From Sulfurivermis sp040755915 (GTDB lineage Bacteria > Pseudomonadota > Gammaproteobacteria > Thiohalomonadales > Thiohalomonadaceae): a DNA stretch of 64,000 nucleotides. Shown in pieces: positions 44,495-52,942 of the stretch (the stretch's first letter is position 1; every line of letters begins with the position of its first letter). The position numbers and the translations under genes are program-made. The notes under the pieces were generated by a model. The model was not told the origin of the DNA, did not search any database, and worked only from the letters and a program-made list of their open reading frames with translations. The stretch spans positions 21,931 through 85,930 of the forward strand of contig JBFLWM010000042.1 of the NCBI GenBank assembly GCA_040755915.1, written 5' to 3'.

Positions 44495-44570
44495 AACCGC
44501 TAAGGACGCAAAGGCACGCCAAGAGAAACCAGAGTATCCAACTTTGCGCTCCTTCGCGTCCTTTGCGGTT
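44495..44570. repeat. Intergenic imperfect palindrome between gltD and hemE
   Basis: aaccgctaaggacgcaaagg at 44495-44514 faces ctccttcgcgtcctttgcggtt ending at 44570. The arms resemble the element at 3668-3742. It lies in the gltD-hemE spacer and ends about 10 nt before the hemE start. Confidence 0.75.
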
Positions 44571-44580
44571 AAAACGCTTT

Positions 44581-45645
44581 ATGACTGAACTGAAGAACGA
44601 TCGTTTCCTGCGCGCCCTGCTCAAAGAGCCGGTGGACGTGACCCCGGTGTGGATGATGCGCCAGGCCGGGCGTTACCTGCCGGAATACCGGGCCACCCGT
44701 GCCAGGGCCGGCAGCTTCATGGATCTGTGCAAGAATCCCGAGCTGGCCTGCGAGGTCACCATCCAGCCGCTGGAGCGTTTCCCCCTCGACGCCGCCATCC
44801 TGTTTTCCGACATCCTCACCGTGCCCGATGCCATGGGACTCGGTCTGCGCTTCGCCGAGGGCGAGGGGCCGATCTTCGATCGCCCGGTGCGCACGGCGGC
44901 CGATGTCGACAAGCTGTTCGTGCCCGATCCGGAAGGCGAGCTGAAGTATGTGATGGATGCGGTGCGCACCATCCGCCGCGAGCTGAACGGCCGCGTGCCG
45001 CTGATCGGCTTTTCCGGCAGCCCCTGGACTTTGGCTACCTACATGGTGGAGGGCGGTTCCTCCAAGGAATTCGCCAAGGTGAAGGGCATGCTGTACGACC
45101 AGCCCGCACTGATGCACAAGCTGCTTAACGTGACGGCAGATGCCGTGACACAGTATCTCAACGCGCAGGTGGATGCCGGCGCCCAGGCATTGATGATCTT
45201 CGATACCTGGGGTGGCTCGCTCACGCCGCGTGACTACCAGGAGTTCTCCCTGCGCTACATGGCGAAAATTGTTTCTGGCCTCAAGCGCGAGGCCGACGGC
45301 CGCAAGGTGCCGGTGGTACTGTTCACCAAGGGCGGCGGCCAGTGGCTGGAGGCAATGGCCGGGGCCGGTGCCGACGCGCTGGGCCTGGACTGGACGGTGG
45401 ATATCGGTGCCGCGCGTGCCCGCGTCGGCGACAAGGTGGCCCTGCAGGGCAACATGGACCCCTGCGTGCTGTATGCCGCGCCCGAGCGCATCCGCGCCGA
45501 GGTGGCGGCGATCCTCGCCGCCTATGGCAAGGGCAGCGGTCATGTGTTCAATCTGGGCCACGGCATCCACCAGCACGTGAACCCCGAGCATGCGGCTGCC
45601 TTCGTCGAGGCCGTGCACCAGTTGAGTGCGCCGTACCACCAGTAA
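44581..45645 (+). CDS. hemE: Uroporphyrinogen decarboxylase HemE
   Basis: Decarboxylates the four acetate side chains of uroporphyrinogen III in haem synthesis. The N-terminal signature PVWMMRQAGRYLPEYR, the active-site Asp in LFSDILT and the GFSGSPWTLATYM segment are present. ATG 44581 gives 354 aa, the family length; the frame reaches 44563 without support. The gltB-gltD-hemE order is shared with pseudomonads and relatives. Confidence 0.96.
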   Translation: MTELKNDRFLRALLKEPVDVTPVWMMRQAGRYLPEYRATRARAGSFMDLCKNPELACEVTIQPLERFPLDAAILFSDILTVPDAMGLGLRFAEGEGPIFDRPVRTAADVDKLFVPDPEGELKYVMDAVRTIRRELNGRVPLIGFSGSPWTLATYMVEGGSSKEFAKVKGMLYDQPALMHKLLNVTADAVTQYLNAQVDAGAQALMIFDTWGGSLTPRDYQEFSLRYMAKIVSGLKREADGRKVPVVLFTKGGGQWLEAMAGAGADALGLDWTVDIGAARARVGDKVALQGNMDPCVLYAAPERIRAEVAAILAAYGKGSGHVFNLGHGIHQHVNPEHAAAFVEAVHQLSAPYHQ

Positions 45646-45829
45646 CAGCGCAAGGCGGCGCGGCACACGATGCCGGTGCTGCCGTTTTCCCCGGGACGGC
45701 GCCGGTGCCGCGCCCCGTATCGATATGGGTGCCAGCCTTTTAAGCATTTTGATGTTTACTAATAATATTGCGCAAATACACTGCTAGCTTTAGTGTTAAG
45801 CCGTTCACATAAAAAGGAGGGGGGCGCAC

Positions 45830-46231
45830 ATGCGGATGATCACGGCGAGGCAACTGCTGGTGTTGCTGGCCGGCATCGGGATGGTTGCCAGCGTCCATGG
45901 GGCGGACGACGCTTATCTCAAGGCGCTGCAGGCGGAAACCCAGGCAATCACCAGTGGCGAGGCCGCGGGTTCGGCCGCATCCCCCCCGGCGTCGGCGGGC
46001 GACAGCAAGCCGCAGGGCTGGTCTGCCTCGGGGCAGGGGTTGGCGGAAGAGCTGCCCACCAACCTGTCGCAGGAGCAGTTCGAGGCGGCACTGAAGAGCA
46101 GTTATTTCGGAACCTTCGTGTTCTATAACAAGCTCAATGATGCCGACAAGGCCAAGGTGTACGAGGCCTACAAAAGCAACGCCCAGATCTCCCATATCCG
46201 GGACACGACTACCAACCTGCTGAAGAAATAG
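45830..46231 (+). CDS. Small exported protein of unknown function
   Basis: A 133-aa protein with a signal peptide (cleavage near VHGADD, about residue 24). An Ala/Ser/Pro-rich spacer leads to a C-terminal domain with YFGTFVFYNKLNDADKAKVYEAYK and a helical tail NAQISHIRDTTTNLLKK. No cysteines or known motif were found. AAGGAGGGG lies 9 nt before the ATG. It starts a two-gene unit with the periplasmic rhodanese and probably works with it. The 184-nt AT-richer spacer before it, after hemE, likely holds the promoter. Confidence 0.78.
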   Translation: MRMITARQLLVLLAGIGMVASVHGADDAYLKALQAETQAITSGEAAGSAASPPASAGDSKPQGWSASGQGLAEELPTNLSQEQFEAALKSSYFGTFVFYNKLNDADKAKVYEAYKSNAQISHIRDTTTNLLKK

Positions 46232-46250
46232 CAGACCAGAGGTCAGGGGA

Positions 46251-47003
46251 ATGAGGATGGCAAAGATGCGAATTTTGCTGAGTGCGGGTTTTGTGCTGCT
46301 GATGGGCGTACTGTCAGCCAACACCCAGGCGCTGGAGGTGAAAATCACCGAAAGCAAGGAAACGGTAACCGTACAGCACCACGGCAAGCCCTACGTGATC
46401 CAGCGCGAGCAGGATCCCAACCACGTCGTGGACACGGCCTGGGGCAAGACCTCACGCAAATGCCCGCCCTTCTGTCTGCAGCCGAACGTGCCGCTGCCCG
46501 GCATCCATGCCGTGGGCGAGCTGGAGGTGCTCGATTTCATGGAGAAGTTCGTCAATACCGGCAAGGGCGTGCTGATCGATTCACGCCTGCCGTCCTGGTA
46601 TCTGGCGGGCACCATTCCGGGTTCGGTCAACATTCCCTTCACCGTGTTCGGCGAGATCCCCACGGCGGCGGACGTGGAAAAGGCCTTCAAGCTGCTCGGC
46701 GCCGTGCGCCGCCCCAATGTCGGCGGATTCCGCCGCGCCTTGGAGCGCAACTTCAGCGACTGGTTTGGTCAGCACAAGACGGCCTACTGGGACTTCACCA
46801 ATGCCAAGGAAGTGCTGTTGTGGTGTAACGGCCCCTGGTGCGGGCAGTCGCCCCGCGCGATCAAGAACCTGGTGAACCTGGGCTATCCCAAGGAGCGCAT
46901 CCACTACTACCGCGGCGGCATGCAGATGTGGAAGGTGCTGGGCATGCCGACGGTGGTGCCGGAGGCCAACACCGTCATGTTCGAGGTGAGCGGCGGCGAA
47001 TAA
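46251..47003 (+). CDS. Periplasmic rhodanese-like protein
   Basis: A 250-aa exported sulfurtransferase-like protein. A signal peptide is followed by a short domain with KCPPFCLQP (two cysteines), then a rhodanese domain from about residue 85 with VLIDSRLPSWYLAGTIPGSVNIPF. The active loop is WCNGPWCGQSPRA, with Cys near residue 194. The double-cysteine loop and the extra CPPFC pair are unlike plain rhodaneses. AGGGG precedes the ATG at 46251; ATG 46257 is possible. Its stop is 24 nt from a clear terminator. Confidence 0.85.
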   Translation: MRMAKMRILLSAGFVLLMGVLSANTQALEVKITESKETVTVQHHGKPYVIQREQDPNHVVDTAWGKTSRKCPPFCLQPNVPLPGIHAVGELEVLDFMEKFVNTGKGVLIDSRLPSWYLAGTIPGSVNIPFTVFGEIPTAADVEKAFKLLGAVRRPNVGGFRRALERNFSDWFGQHKTAYWDFTNAKEVLLWCNGPWCGQSPRAIKNLVNLGYPKERIHYYRGGMQMWKVLGMPTVVPEANTVMFEVSGGE

Positions 47004-47027
47004 GCGCGCTGTCAGCATCGCGAAAAA

Positions 47028-47058
47028 CAAAGGCCGGGTTACCCCGGCCTTTGTTTTT
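47028..47058. terminator. Bidirectional rho-independent terminator
   Basis: caaaggccggg-ttac-cccggcctttg is a perfect 11-bp stem followed by tttttgt on the plus strand and preceded by aaaaa for the minus strand. It lies between the convergent rhodanese and FliL-like genes and should stop both transcripts. Confidence 0.9.
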
Positions 47059-47073
47059 GTGGGGGTCCGATTT

Positions 47074-47481
47074 CTACTGGATGACGAAATCGGTGAAGTA
47101 GAGCGCCTCCAGTGCCTCACGCTTCAGACCGGCGTGGGTCTCCAGTACGCTGCGCAGTTCCTCCAGTGCCTGCAGGCGCACCTGCTCCCGCACCTGCACG
47201 TCGTACATCTGGTCCACGGTCTGCGCCGACAGCAGGGTGATGAGGGCATGACGCACCGGCCCGGTGTGTTCCTTCAGGGCGCTCAGTACGGCGGGATCAC
47301 GGCTCATGGCCTGCACCTTCACCTGCATGAAGCGCACGCGCCCTTCGCTGCGCAGGTTGACCACGATGGCCGGTTCCAGTGCCAGGTAGGGGCCGGCAGG
47401 GGCGCCGCCTCCGCCGGAGGCCAGTACAGGAGAGGTGACGAGGGACGTGCACAGCAGCAGGGCGGGGAGCAGTCGTTTCAT
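47074..47481 (-). CDS. FliL-like exported protein
   Basis: A 135-aa protein with a cleavable-looking leader (MKRLLPALLLC...VLA) followed by a FliL core: YLALEPAIVVNL, a VRFMQVKVQ strand, a helical middle, and the ending EALYFTDFVIQ. True FliL keeps a membrane anchor at the flagellar base; here no other flagellar gene is nearby. Role outside the flagellum is unknown. It is followed by the shared terminator at 47028. Confidence 0.8.
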   Translation of the reverse strand: MKRLLPALLLCTSLVTSPVLASGGGGAPAGPYLALEPAIVVNLRSEGRVRFMQVKVQAMSRDPAVLSALKEHTGPVRHALITLLSAQTVDQMYDVQVREQVRLQALEELRSVLETHAGLKREALEALYFTDFVIQ

Positions 47482-47546
47482 GGCATGCGATCGGTTGGGC
47501 GTGATGGCCTATGATGCCATGAACGCATGACAGCCGCGAGACACGG

Positions 47547-48458
47547 CTATTCGTCTTTTTTGCGTCGTGCACGCGGATGGGCGGCGTCGTAGACCTTGGC
47601 GAGATGCTGGAAATCGAGGTGGGTATAAATCTGCGTGGTAGCGATGTTGGCGTGGCCGAGCAGCTCCTGTACCGCGCGCAGGTCGCCGCTGGATTCCAGC
47701 ACGTGACTGGCGAAGGAGTGGCGCAGCATGTGCGGATGCACCGGTACCGCCAGTCCCTGGGCGAGGGCGTGGCGGCGCAGCCGCTCCTGCACGGTGCGGG
47801 CGGCGATGCGCTTGCCGCCGCGGCCGAGAAACAGGGCGGTGGTTCCGGCGGCCCCCTTCTGCAGGTGGCGCCGTTGCAGCCAGTCCTGCAGCGCCGCCAG
47901 GGCCTTGCGGCCGACCGGCAGCACGCGGGTCTTGGCACCCTTGCCGGTGACGCGCACGGTGGCGTCGCTCATGTCGACATCGTTGCAGTCGAGACCGACC
48001 AGCTCGGCGAGACGCAGACCGGAGGAGTACATCAGCTCCATGATGGCGCGGTCGCGCACGGCATCGTCGTCGTCACCCGGGATCTCCAGCAGGCGCGCCG
48101 TCTGATCCACGTCGAGGGTCTGAGGCAGCGTGCGCGGGCTCTTGGGGGCGGGGATGTCCTGCGCCGGGTTGTGGCCGGCGACGCCCTCGCGCAGCAGGTA
48201 GTTGAAGAAGCTGCGGATGGCGGACAGCTCACGCTGCAGGCTGCTGCCGCCGATGCCGGAGCGGTGGCGCCAGGCAACGTAGGCGCGTATCTGCGGTGCC
48301 TGCAGGGCGCCCCAGTCAGCGATGTCCTGACGGTCGCAGAATTCGCCCAGATGGCGCAGGTCGCGCAGGTAGTTGTCGAGGGTGTGGGGCGACAGGCGGC
48401 GCTCGTGGCGCAGATGCTGCGCGTAGCGCTCGATCCAGTCCAGCGCCGCTTCCTGCAT
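47547..48458 (-). CDS. xerC: Tyrosine recombinase XerC
   Basis: Resolves chromosome dimers at dif together with XerD and FtsK. The 303-aa protein has the N-terminal SAM-like DNA-binding domain and the catalytic residues in SSGLRLAEL (Arg), HMLRHSFASH (His-x-x-Arg) and IYTHLD (Tyr nucleophile). ATG 48458 fits the family; the frame to 48608 lies within the DUF484 gene. The dapF-DUF484-xerC order is conserved in gammaproteobacteria. Confidence 0.95.
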   Translation of the reverse strand: MQEAALDWIERYAQHLRHERRLSPHTLDNYLRDLRHLGEFCDRQDIADWGALQAPQIRAYVAWRHRSGIGGSSLQRELSAIRSFFNYLLREGVAGHNPAQDIPAPKSPRTLPQTLDVDQTARLLEIPGDDDDAVRDRAIMELMYSSGLRLAELVGLDCNDVDMSDATVRVTGKGAKTRVLPVGRKALAALQDWLQRRHLQKGAAGTTALFLGRGGKRIAARTVQERLRRHALAQGLAVPVHPHMLRHSFASHVLESSGDLRAVQELLGHANIATTQIYTHLDFQHLAKVYDAAHPRARRKKDE

Positions 48459-48462
48459 CGGG

Positions 48463-49128
48463 CTAGTCCGAGGAATCCGGATGCAGCAGCCGCGCCACCA
48501 CGGCGCCGAGATAGCGCAGAAAGGTGGTGCCCATTTCGGCGTGGAAGCGGCGCGGGTCGATGCTGCCGATGCCGAGCACGCCGAGGCACTGTTGCGACTC
48601 TGCCGCAAACAACGGGATCACCGCACCGGAGGCCAGTTCATCCGCCGCCTTGCCGAACAGAAACTGTCCCTGCGCCGGCGCGATGTGGCCGCACACCGGT
48701 TCGCCGCGCTCGATGACCCTGGCAAACAGCTCGCGCTCCTTCGCGCTGTCGCCGCCGAACAGCTTCAGCTCCACCGCATCGGCATGGAAGTCCTCGCGCA
48801 GCCCCTCGCGCAGGTGGCGCAGCAGCGCCTCGCTGCCGCGGGCCTCCAGCAGGCCGAGGATCAGCTGCTCGATGCGCTCCAGCAGGTGCTCGTTGTCGCG
48901 TGCGGTCTGGGTCAGGTGTTGCAGCTTGCGCTTCAGGTCCTGACGCTGTTCGCGCAGCACCGCCACCTGGCGTTCGATGAGGGATACCGCGCCCTTGGCG
49001 TCGTGGGGCAGTTCCAGGTCGGTGAGCAGATAGTCGTGGCGCAGGAAAAAGTCGGGGTGGCGGCGCAGGTAGTCGGCGACGCTGGCGTCGCTCAGTGCGG
49101 TGCTGTCGATATCCGGTTGTGTGCTCAC
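48463..49128 (-). CDS. DUF484 family protein
   Basis: A 221-aa cytosolic protein with the DUF484 opening VADYLRRHPDFFLRHDYLL, a coiled-coil stretch (about 45-95) and a GAF-like second half with GSIDPRRFHAEMGTTFLRYLG. Biochemical role is unknown, though it is regularly found between dapF and xerC. GTG 49128 is the start because it overlaps the dapF stop as GTGA; an upstream frame to 49176 lies in dapF. xerC follows after 4 nt. Confidence 0.92.
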   Translation of the reverse strand: MSTQPDIDSTALSDASVADYLRRHPDFFLRHDYLLTDLELPHDAKGAVSLIERQVAVLREQRQDLKRKLQHLTQTARDNEHLLERIEQLILGLLEARGSEALLRHLREGLREDFHADAVELKLFGGDSAKERELFARVIERGEPVCGHIAPAQGQFLFGKAADELASGAVIPLFAAESQQCLGVLGIGSIDPRRFHAEMGTTFLRYLGAVVARLLHPDSSD

Positions 49129-49955
49129 AGCTCGATTTCCCCCTGAAAGACCCGTGTCGCCGGTCCCGTCATCCACAGCGGCTGGTTGCCGCCGTCCCAG
49201 CGTATGGTGAGGCTGCCGCCCGGCAGGTCGACGCGCACCGTTTCATCCAGTTCGCCCCAGCGCCGTCCCACGGCGACCGCCGCGCAGGCACCGGTGCCGC
49301 AGGCCAGGGTCTCGCCGGCGCCGCGCTCGAACACGCGCAGGCGGATATGGCGGCGATCGACGATCTGCATGAAGCCGACGTTGACCCGGCGCGGAAAGCG
49401 CGGATGCGATTCCAGCAGAGGCCCGAGCCGCTCCACCTCGGCCGTGGCGACGTCTTCCACGCGCAGCACGGCATGCGGGTTGCCCATGGAAACGGCGCCG
49501 ATGGCGAGCGGTTCGCGGCCGACTTCCAGCGGGTATTTGTCCGCCTCGGCGTCGGCGGTGAACGGAATCTGTTGCGGGTCGAAGCGCGGCGCGCCCATGT
49601 TGACGCGGATCTCGCCGCTGGCCTCCACATAGAGGGTGATCACGCCGGAGGCGGTCTCCACCACGATGGCGTCCTTGGCGGTGAGTCCCTCGTCGCGCAC
49701 GAAGCGGGCGAAGCAGCGCGCACCGTTGCCGCACTGCTCCACCTCGCCGCCGTCGGCATTGAAGATGCGGTAGCGGAAGTCGACGCCGCCCTGCGTGGGT
49801 TTCTCCACCATCAGCAGCTGATCGCAGCCGATGCCGAAACGGCGATCGGCGAGAAAACGCACCTGTGCACTGTTGAGCCGGACGTCGCGGCGATAGGCAT
49901 CGATGACCACGAAGTCATTGCCCAGGCCGTGCATTTTGACGAAGGGAAGGCGCAT
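49125..49955 (-). CDS. dapF: Diaminopimelate epimerase DapF
   Basis: Converts LL- to meso-diaminopimelate for lysine and peptidoglycan. Both catalytic cysteines are present, in GNGARCFARF and ACGTGACAA, and the N-terminus KMHGLGNDFVV is typical. The 276-aa length is standard. It overlaps the DUF484 gene by 4 nt. Two genes (CoA-binding protein, methyltransferase) are inserted between it and lysA, which are usually closer. Confidence 0.96.
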   Translation of the reverse strand: MRLPFVKMHGLGNDFVVIDAYRRDVRLNSAQVRFLADRRFGIGCDQLLMVEKPTQGGVDFRYRIFNADGGEVEQCGNGARCFARFVRDEGLTAKDAIVVETASGVITLYVEASGEIRVNMGAPRFDPQQIPFTADAEADKYPLEVGREPLAIGAVSMGNPHAVLRVEDVATAEVERLGPLLESHPRFPRRVNVGFMQIVDRRHIRLRVFERGAGETLACGTGACAAVAVGRRWGELDETVRVDLPGGSLTIRWDGGNQPLWMTGPATRVFQGEIEL

Positions 49956-49972
49956 GGCGATTCAGGTTACCC

Positions 49973-50416
49973 CTAGTCGGCGTCGTTGGAAAGGGCGTCG
50001 CCGCAGCCCAGCCAGTCCTTGTAGATGCAGCGGTCCATCACCACCCAGATGCCGGCGGCGCGGGCACGCAGCGCGGCAGCTTCATTGACCACGCCTTCCT
50101 GCAGCCACAGTGCCGGGACCTTCAGCGCGATGCAGGCATCGACGATCTCGTCCACATATTCGGGGGCGCGGAACACGTCCACCAGATCGACGGGGCCGGG
50201 CAGCGCCTGCAGGTCGGCACAGGCGGGCTCGCCCAATACCGTATCCACCGCCGGGCGCACCGGCACGATGCGGCAGCCGAAGCGCTGCAACGCCTGCGCC
50301 ACCACATAACTGGGGCGAGCGGCCTTGGGCGACAGGCCCACCACGGCCACGGTGTGTATCTGGCGCAGGCGCCGGCAGATTTCTTCGCGGGAGGGGTTTT
50401 CGAAACGGCTGGTCAT
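49973..50416 (-). CDS. CoA-binding domain protein (YccU-like)
   Basis: A 147-aa single-domain Rossmann protein related to the CoA-binding domain of succinyl-CoA synthetase. Markers are VAVVGLSPKAARPSYVVA (nucleotide loop), VDLVDVFRAPEYV and LWLQEGVVNEAAALRARAAG, ending VVMDRCIYKD. Function is unknown, with CoA or nucleotide sensing suggested by the fold. It overlaps the preceding methyltransferase by 4 nt and precedes dapF by 17 nt. Confidence 0.9.
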   Translation of the reverse strand: MTSRFENPSREEICRRLRQIHTVAVVGLSPKAARPSYVVAQALQRFGCRIVPVRPAVDTVLGEPACADLQALPGPVDLVDVFRAPEYVDEIVDACIALKVPALWLQEGVVNEAAALRARAAGIWVVMDRCIYKDWLGCGDALSNDAD

Positions 50417-51078
50417 GGCAGATATCCGCTGACGGTGAAGTGGCGATCGCTGACGACGGTGACGGCAAGAGCGAGGCCGGCGGCGGCGAGCTGTGCCGCC
50501 ACCTCCTCCGGTGTGTAGGCGGCGAGCAGGGAGTGGAAGAAATCATGGCGCAGCACGTCCGGCTCGGCGGCGGCGTACTGCTCCACCATGGCCTCCGCTG
50601 CTGCCCGGCTGTCCGGACGCATCAGGTCCATGACGAATACTGCCGCACCCCGTGCGCCGTGGGTAATGATGCTGTGCCACAGCACCAGCGGATCGGCCAG
50701 ATGATGCAGCAGGCTGTTGCTGATCACGACGTCATAGTGCGGCAGAGGCAGCTCCGCACCGGGCAGGTAGCCGTGAATGTAGCGGGTGCGCCCTTCCAGG
50801 CCGCTGCCCGCCTGCATCGCTTCGGCGTGGCGCAGCATCGCTGCCGCACCGTCGATGCCGTGCACGATGCAGGACGGGAAGGCGCGGGCGAAGCGGCGCG
50901 TGATATCACCGGGCCCGCAGCCGAGGTCGAGCACGCAGCCCTGCGGCGCAAGAGCGGGAAACTGCTCGCGGAACAGTTCGATGAAGCGCTGGTGCGGTGC
51001 GCTGAAGTCGGCCTCGGCATAGGCACGCGCCTGGGCCGCCTCGTCCATCAGTTCGGGTTCGGCGATGCGCTCCATCAT
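50413..51078 (-). CDS. Class I SAM-dependent methyltransferase
   Basis: A 221-aa Rossmann-fold methyltransferase with motif I VLDLGCGPGDITRRFA near residue 55, an acidic GIDGAAAML loop and the later YDVVISNSLLHHLADP motif IV. Substrate cannot be read from the sequence; the small size suggests a small-molecule acceptor. It overlaps both lysA and the CoA-binding gene by 4 nt, so it belongs to the lysA-dapF transcript. Confidence 0.87.
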   Translation of the reverse strand: MMERIAEPELMDEAAQARAYAEADFSAPHQRFIELFREQFPALAPQGCVLDLGCGPGDITRRFARAFPSCIVHGIDGAAAMLRHAEAMQAGSGLEGRTRYIHGYLPGAELPLPHYDVVISNSLLHHLADPLVLWHSIITHGARGAAVFVMDLMRPDSRAAAEAMVEQYAAAEPDVLRHDFFHSLLAAYTPEEVAAQLAAAGLALAVTVVSDRHFTVSGYLP

Positions 51079-52325
51079 TCCGGCAGCAGGCTTTCGCCGG
51101 CATACAGCGCCGGCAGCGTTTCGCGCTGCCGCACCAGGAAGCTCTGGCCGCCATCCACCATCACCTCGGCAGCACGCGGCCGGGTGTTGTAGTTGGAGCT
51201 CATGGAGAAGCCGTAGGCGCCGGCGGAGCGCACGGCGAGCAGGTCGCCCTCGCGCAGGGCGAGCGCGCGGTCCTTGCCGAGGAAGTCGCCGGTCTCGCAG
51301 ATGGGGCCGACGATGTCGTAGTGCTGCGCCGCGACATCATGGCGCGGCACGGCCGGAACAATGTCCATCCACGCCTCGTACAGGGTGGGGCGGATCAGGT
51401 CGTTCATCGCCGCGTCGACCACGGCGAAGTTCTTGTGCGGGGTGTGCTTGAGGTATTCGACGCGGGTGAGCAGCAGGCCGGCGTTGCCGATGATGGCGCG
51501 GCCCGGTTCGATGATCACCTTGAGGTCACGGCCGGCCAGGCGGTCCAGCAGCGGTGCGGCGTAGTCGCCGGGCAGGGGCGGGGTCTCGTCGCGGTAGGTG
51601 ATGCCGAGGCCGCCGCCGAGGTCGATATGGCGCACGGCGATGCCACGCTGGCACAGGGTATCCACCAGCGCCAGCACCCGCTCCAGCGCATCGACGAAGG
51701 GGCGCGTCTCGGTGATCTGCGAGCCGATGTGGCAATCCACGCCGATGACCTCGATATGGGGCATCTCGGCGGCGCGGGCGTAGACGCCGGGCGCAGCCTG
51801 GATGTCGACGCCGAACTTGTTTTCCTTCAGGCCGGTGGAGATGTAGGGATGGGTCCTGGCATCGACGTCCGGGTTGACGCGCAGCGACACCGGTGCGCGC
51901 AGGCCCATCTCGCCGGCCACCCGGTTGAGCCGTTCCAGCTCCGGTTCCGATTCGACGTTGAAACAGTGGATGCCCACCTCCAGTGCACGGCGCATCTCAT
52001 CGGCGCGCTTGCCGACGCCGGAGAACACCACCCGGGCCGGGTCGCCGCCGGCGGCGAGCACGCGTTCCAGTTCACCCACCGACACGATGTCGAAGCCGGC
52101 GCCGAGGCGCGCCAGCACATTGAGCACGGCGAGATTGGAGTTGGCCTTCACCGCATAGCACACCAGATGTTCGACGCCGGCCAGGGCGGCATCGAAGGCG
52201 CGGAAATGGCGCTCGATGGTGGCGCGGGAGTAGACGTAGCAGGGGGTGCCGTAACGCTCGGCCAGGGTGGCAGCGTCGATCTCTTCGGCGTACAGGCGGC
52301 CGTCGCGGAAGGTGAAATGGTCCAT
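51075..52325 (-). CDS. lysA: Diaminopimelate decarboxylase LysA
   Basis: PLP enzyme that makes L-lysine from meso-diaminopimelate. The PLP lysine is in CYAVKANSN near residue 60, the phosphate-binding glycine loop is DLGGGLGI, and EPGRAIIGNAG and CETGDFLGKDR carry active-site residues at the dimer interface. The 416-aa length is standard. It is preceded by lptM and overlaps the methyltransferase gene by 4 nt. Confidence 0.96.
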   Translation of the reverse strand: MDHFTFRDGRLYAEEIDAATLAERYGTPCYVYSRATIERHFRAFDAALAGVEHLVCYAVKANSNLAVLNVLARLGAGFDIVSVGELERVLAAGGDPARVVFSGVGKRADEMRRALEVGIHCFNVESEPELERLNRVAGEMGLRAPVSLRVNPDVDARTHPYISTGLKENKFGVDIQAAPGVYARAAEMPHIEVIGVDCHIGSQITETRPFVDALERVLALVDTLCQRGIAVRHIDLGGGLGITYRDETPPLPGDYAAPLLDRLAGRDLKVIIEPGRAIIGNAGLLLTRVEYLKHTPHKNFAVVDAAMNDLIRPTLYEAWMDIVPAVPRHDVAAQHYDIVGPICETGDFLGKDRALALREGDLLAVRSAGAYGFSMSSNYNTRPRAAEVMVDGGQSFLVRQRETLPALYAGESLLPE

Positions 52326-52344
52326 AGCGCGCAGGGGTTCCGGG

Positions 52345-52479
52345 TTATTGTGATTCTTGCTGTTGCGTGTCCTGCGGCAGGTAGAGATCGCCGCGCGCGC
52401 CGCAGCCGCCCAGCATGCTCATGACGGCAAGTACGGCGATGACGGCCCACAGGGCGTATTGTCCCCAGCAAAAACGCAT
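52345..52479 (-). CDS. lptM: LPS translocon maturation lipoprotein LptM (YifL-like)
   Basis: A 44-aa lipoprotein. A hydrophobic leader ends in the lipobox MLGGC, and the mature peptide begins CGARGDLYLP, matching the short conserved CGxxGxLxLP motif of LptM, which promotes LptD oxidation at the outer membrane. The tail is glutamine-rich. Position between lysA and divergent cyaY is the conserved location in gammaproteobacteria and supports the call. Confidence 0.9.
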   Translation of the reverse strand: MRFCWGQYALWAVIAVLAVMSMLGGCGARGDLYLPQDTQQQESQ

Positions 52480-52553
52480 GACGGGCAAACCTCGATGGCA
52501 GAAAGTGGCTAGTATACCTGCAACGCGATACCGATTTCAGGAGCCACATCCCC

Positions 52554-52880
52554 ATGGAAACCATGAGCGAATCCGATTTCAACCGCCGCATCGACGATAC
52601 CCTGCGCGCCATCGAGGCGGCGCTGGACGCGGCCGGCAGTGACCTCGATTACGAGAACAGCGGCGGCATCCTCACCCTGCGGTGCGACAACGGTACGCAG
52701 CTGATCCTCAACCGTCAGACGCCGGTGCGGCAGCTGTGGCTGGCGGCGCGCAGTGGCGGCTTTCACTTCAACTGGGATGCGGCGACGGAGGGGTGGGTGC
52801 GCGACAGCGATGGCGCCGGTCTGAGGCCGCTGCTGGAGGAGTTGCTGGCCGCGCAATGCGGCGAGAGCGTGGCCCTGTAG
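52554..52880 (+). CDS. cyaY: Iron donor protein CyaY (frataxin)
   Basis: Bacterial frataxin, an iron-binding modulator of Fe-S cluster assembly. The 108-aa protein has the acidic first helix (FNRRIDDTLRAIEAALD), the LTLRCDNGTQLILNRQ strands and the W-containing GGFHFNWD motif. AGGAG lies 10 nt before ATG 52554; ATG 52563 is also in frame. It diverges from lptM. Its stop codon is the TAG that begins the following repeat. Confidence 0.95.
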   Translation: METMSESDFNRRIDDTLRAIEAALDAAGSDLDYENSGGILTLRCDNGTQLILNRQTPVRQLWLAARSGGFHFNWDAATEGWVRDSDGAGLRPLLEELLAAQCGESVAL

Positions 52881-52942
52881 GAGCGAATCGTATTCGCGAA
52901 CCGGGCGCGGCCCGGCTGCATCGCGGACACGGTCCGCTCCTA
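52878..52942. repeat. taggagc palindrome, copy D, shared stop codons
   Basis: taggagcgaatcgtattcgc at 52878 and cgcggacacggtccgctccta ending at 52942 form a 65-bp imperfect palindrome. It lies exactly between two convergent genes. Its first TAG is the stop of cyaY, and its last CTA is the stop (TAG) of the DUF938 gene on the other strand. Confidence 0.9.

Noticed and set aside
38536..44496. Very long minus-strand open frames (944 and 995 codons) opposite gltB and gltD
   Set aside because: They mirror the codon structure of the highly conserved gltBD genes in GC-rich DNA, and their histidine- and alanine-rich translations resemble no protein family.
47074..47481. A flagellar gene cluster implied by the FliL-like gene
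   Set aside because: No other flagellar gene is present nearby, so it is treated as a solitary FliL-like protein.
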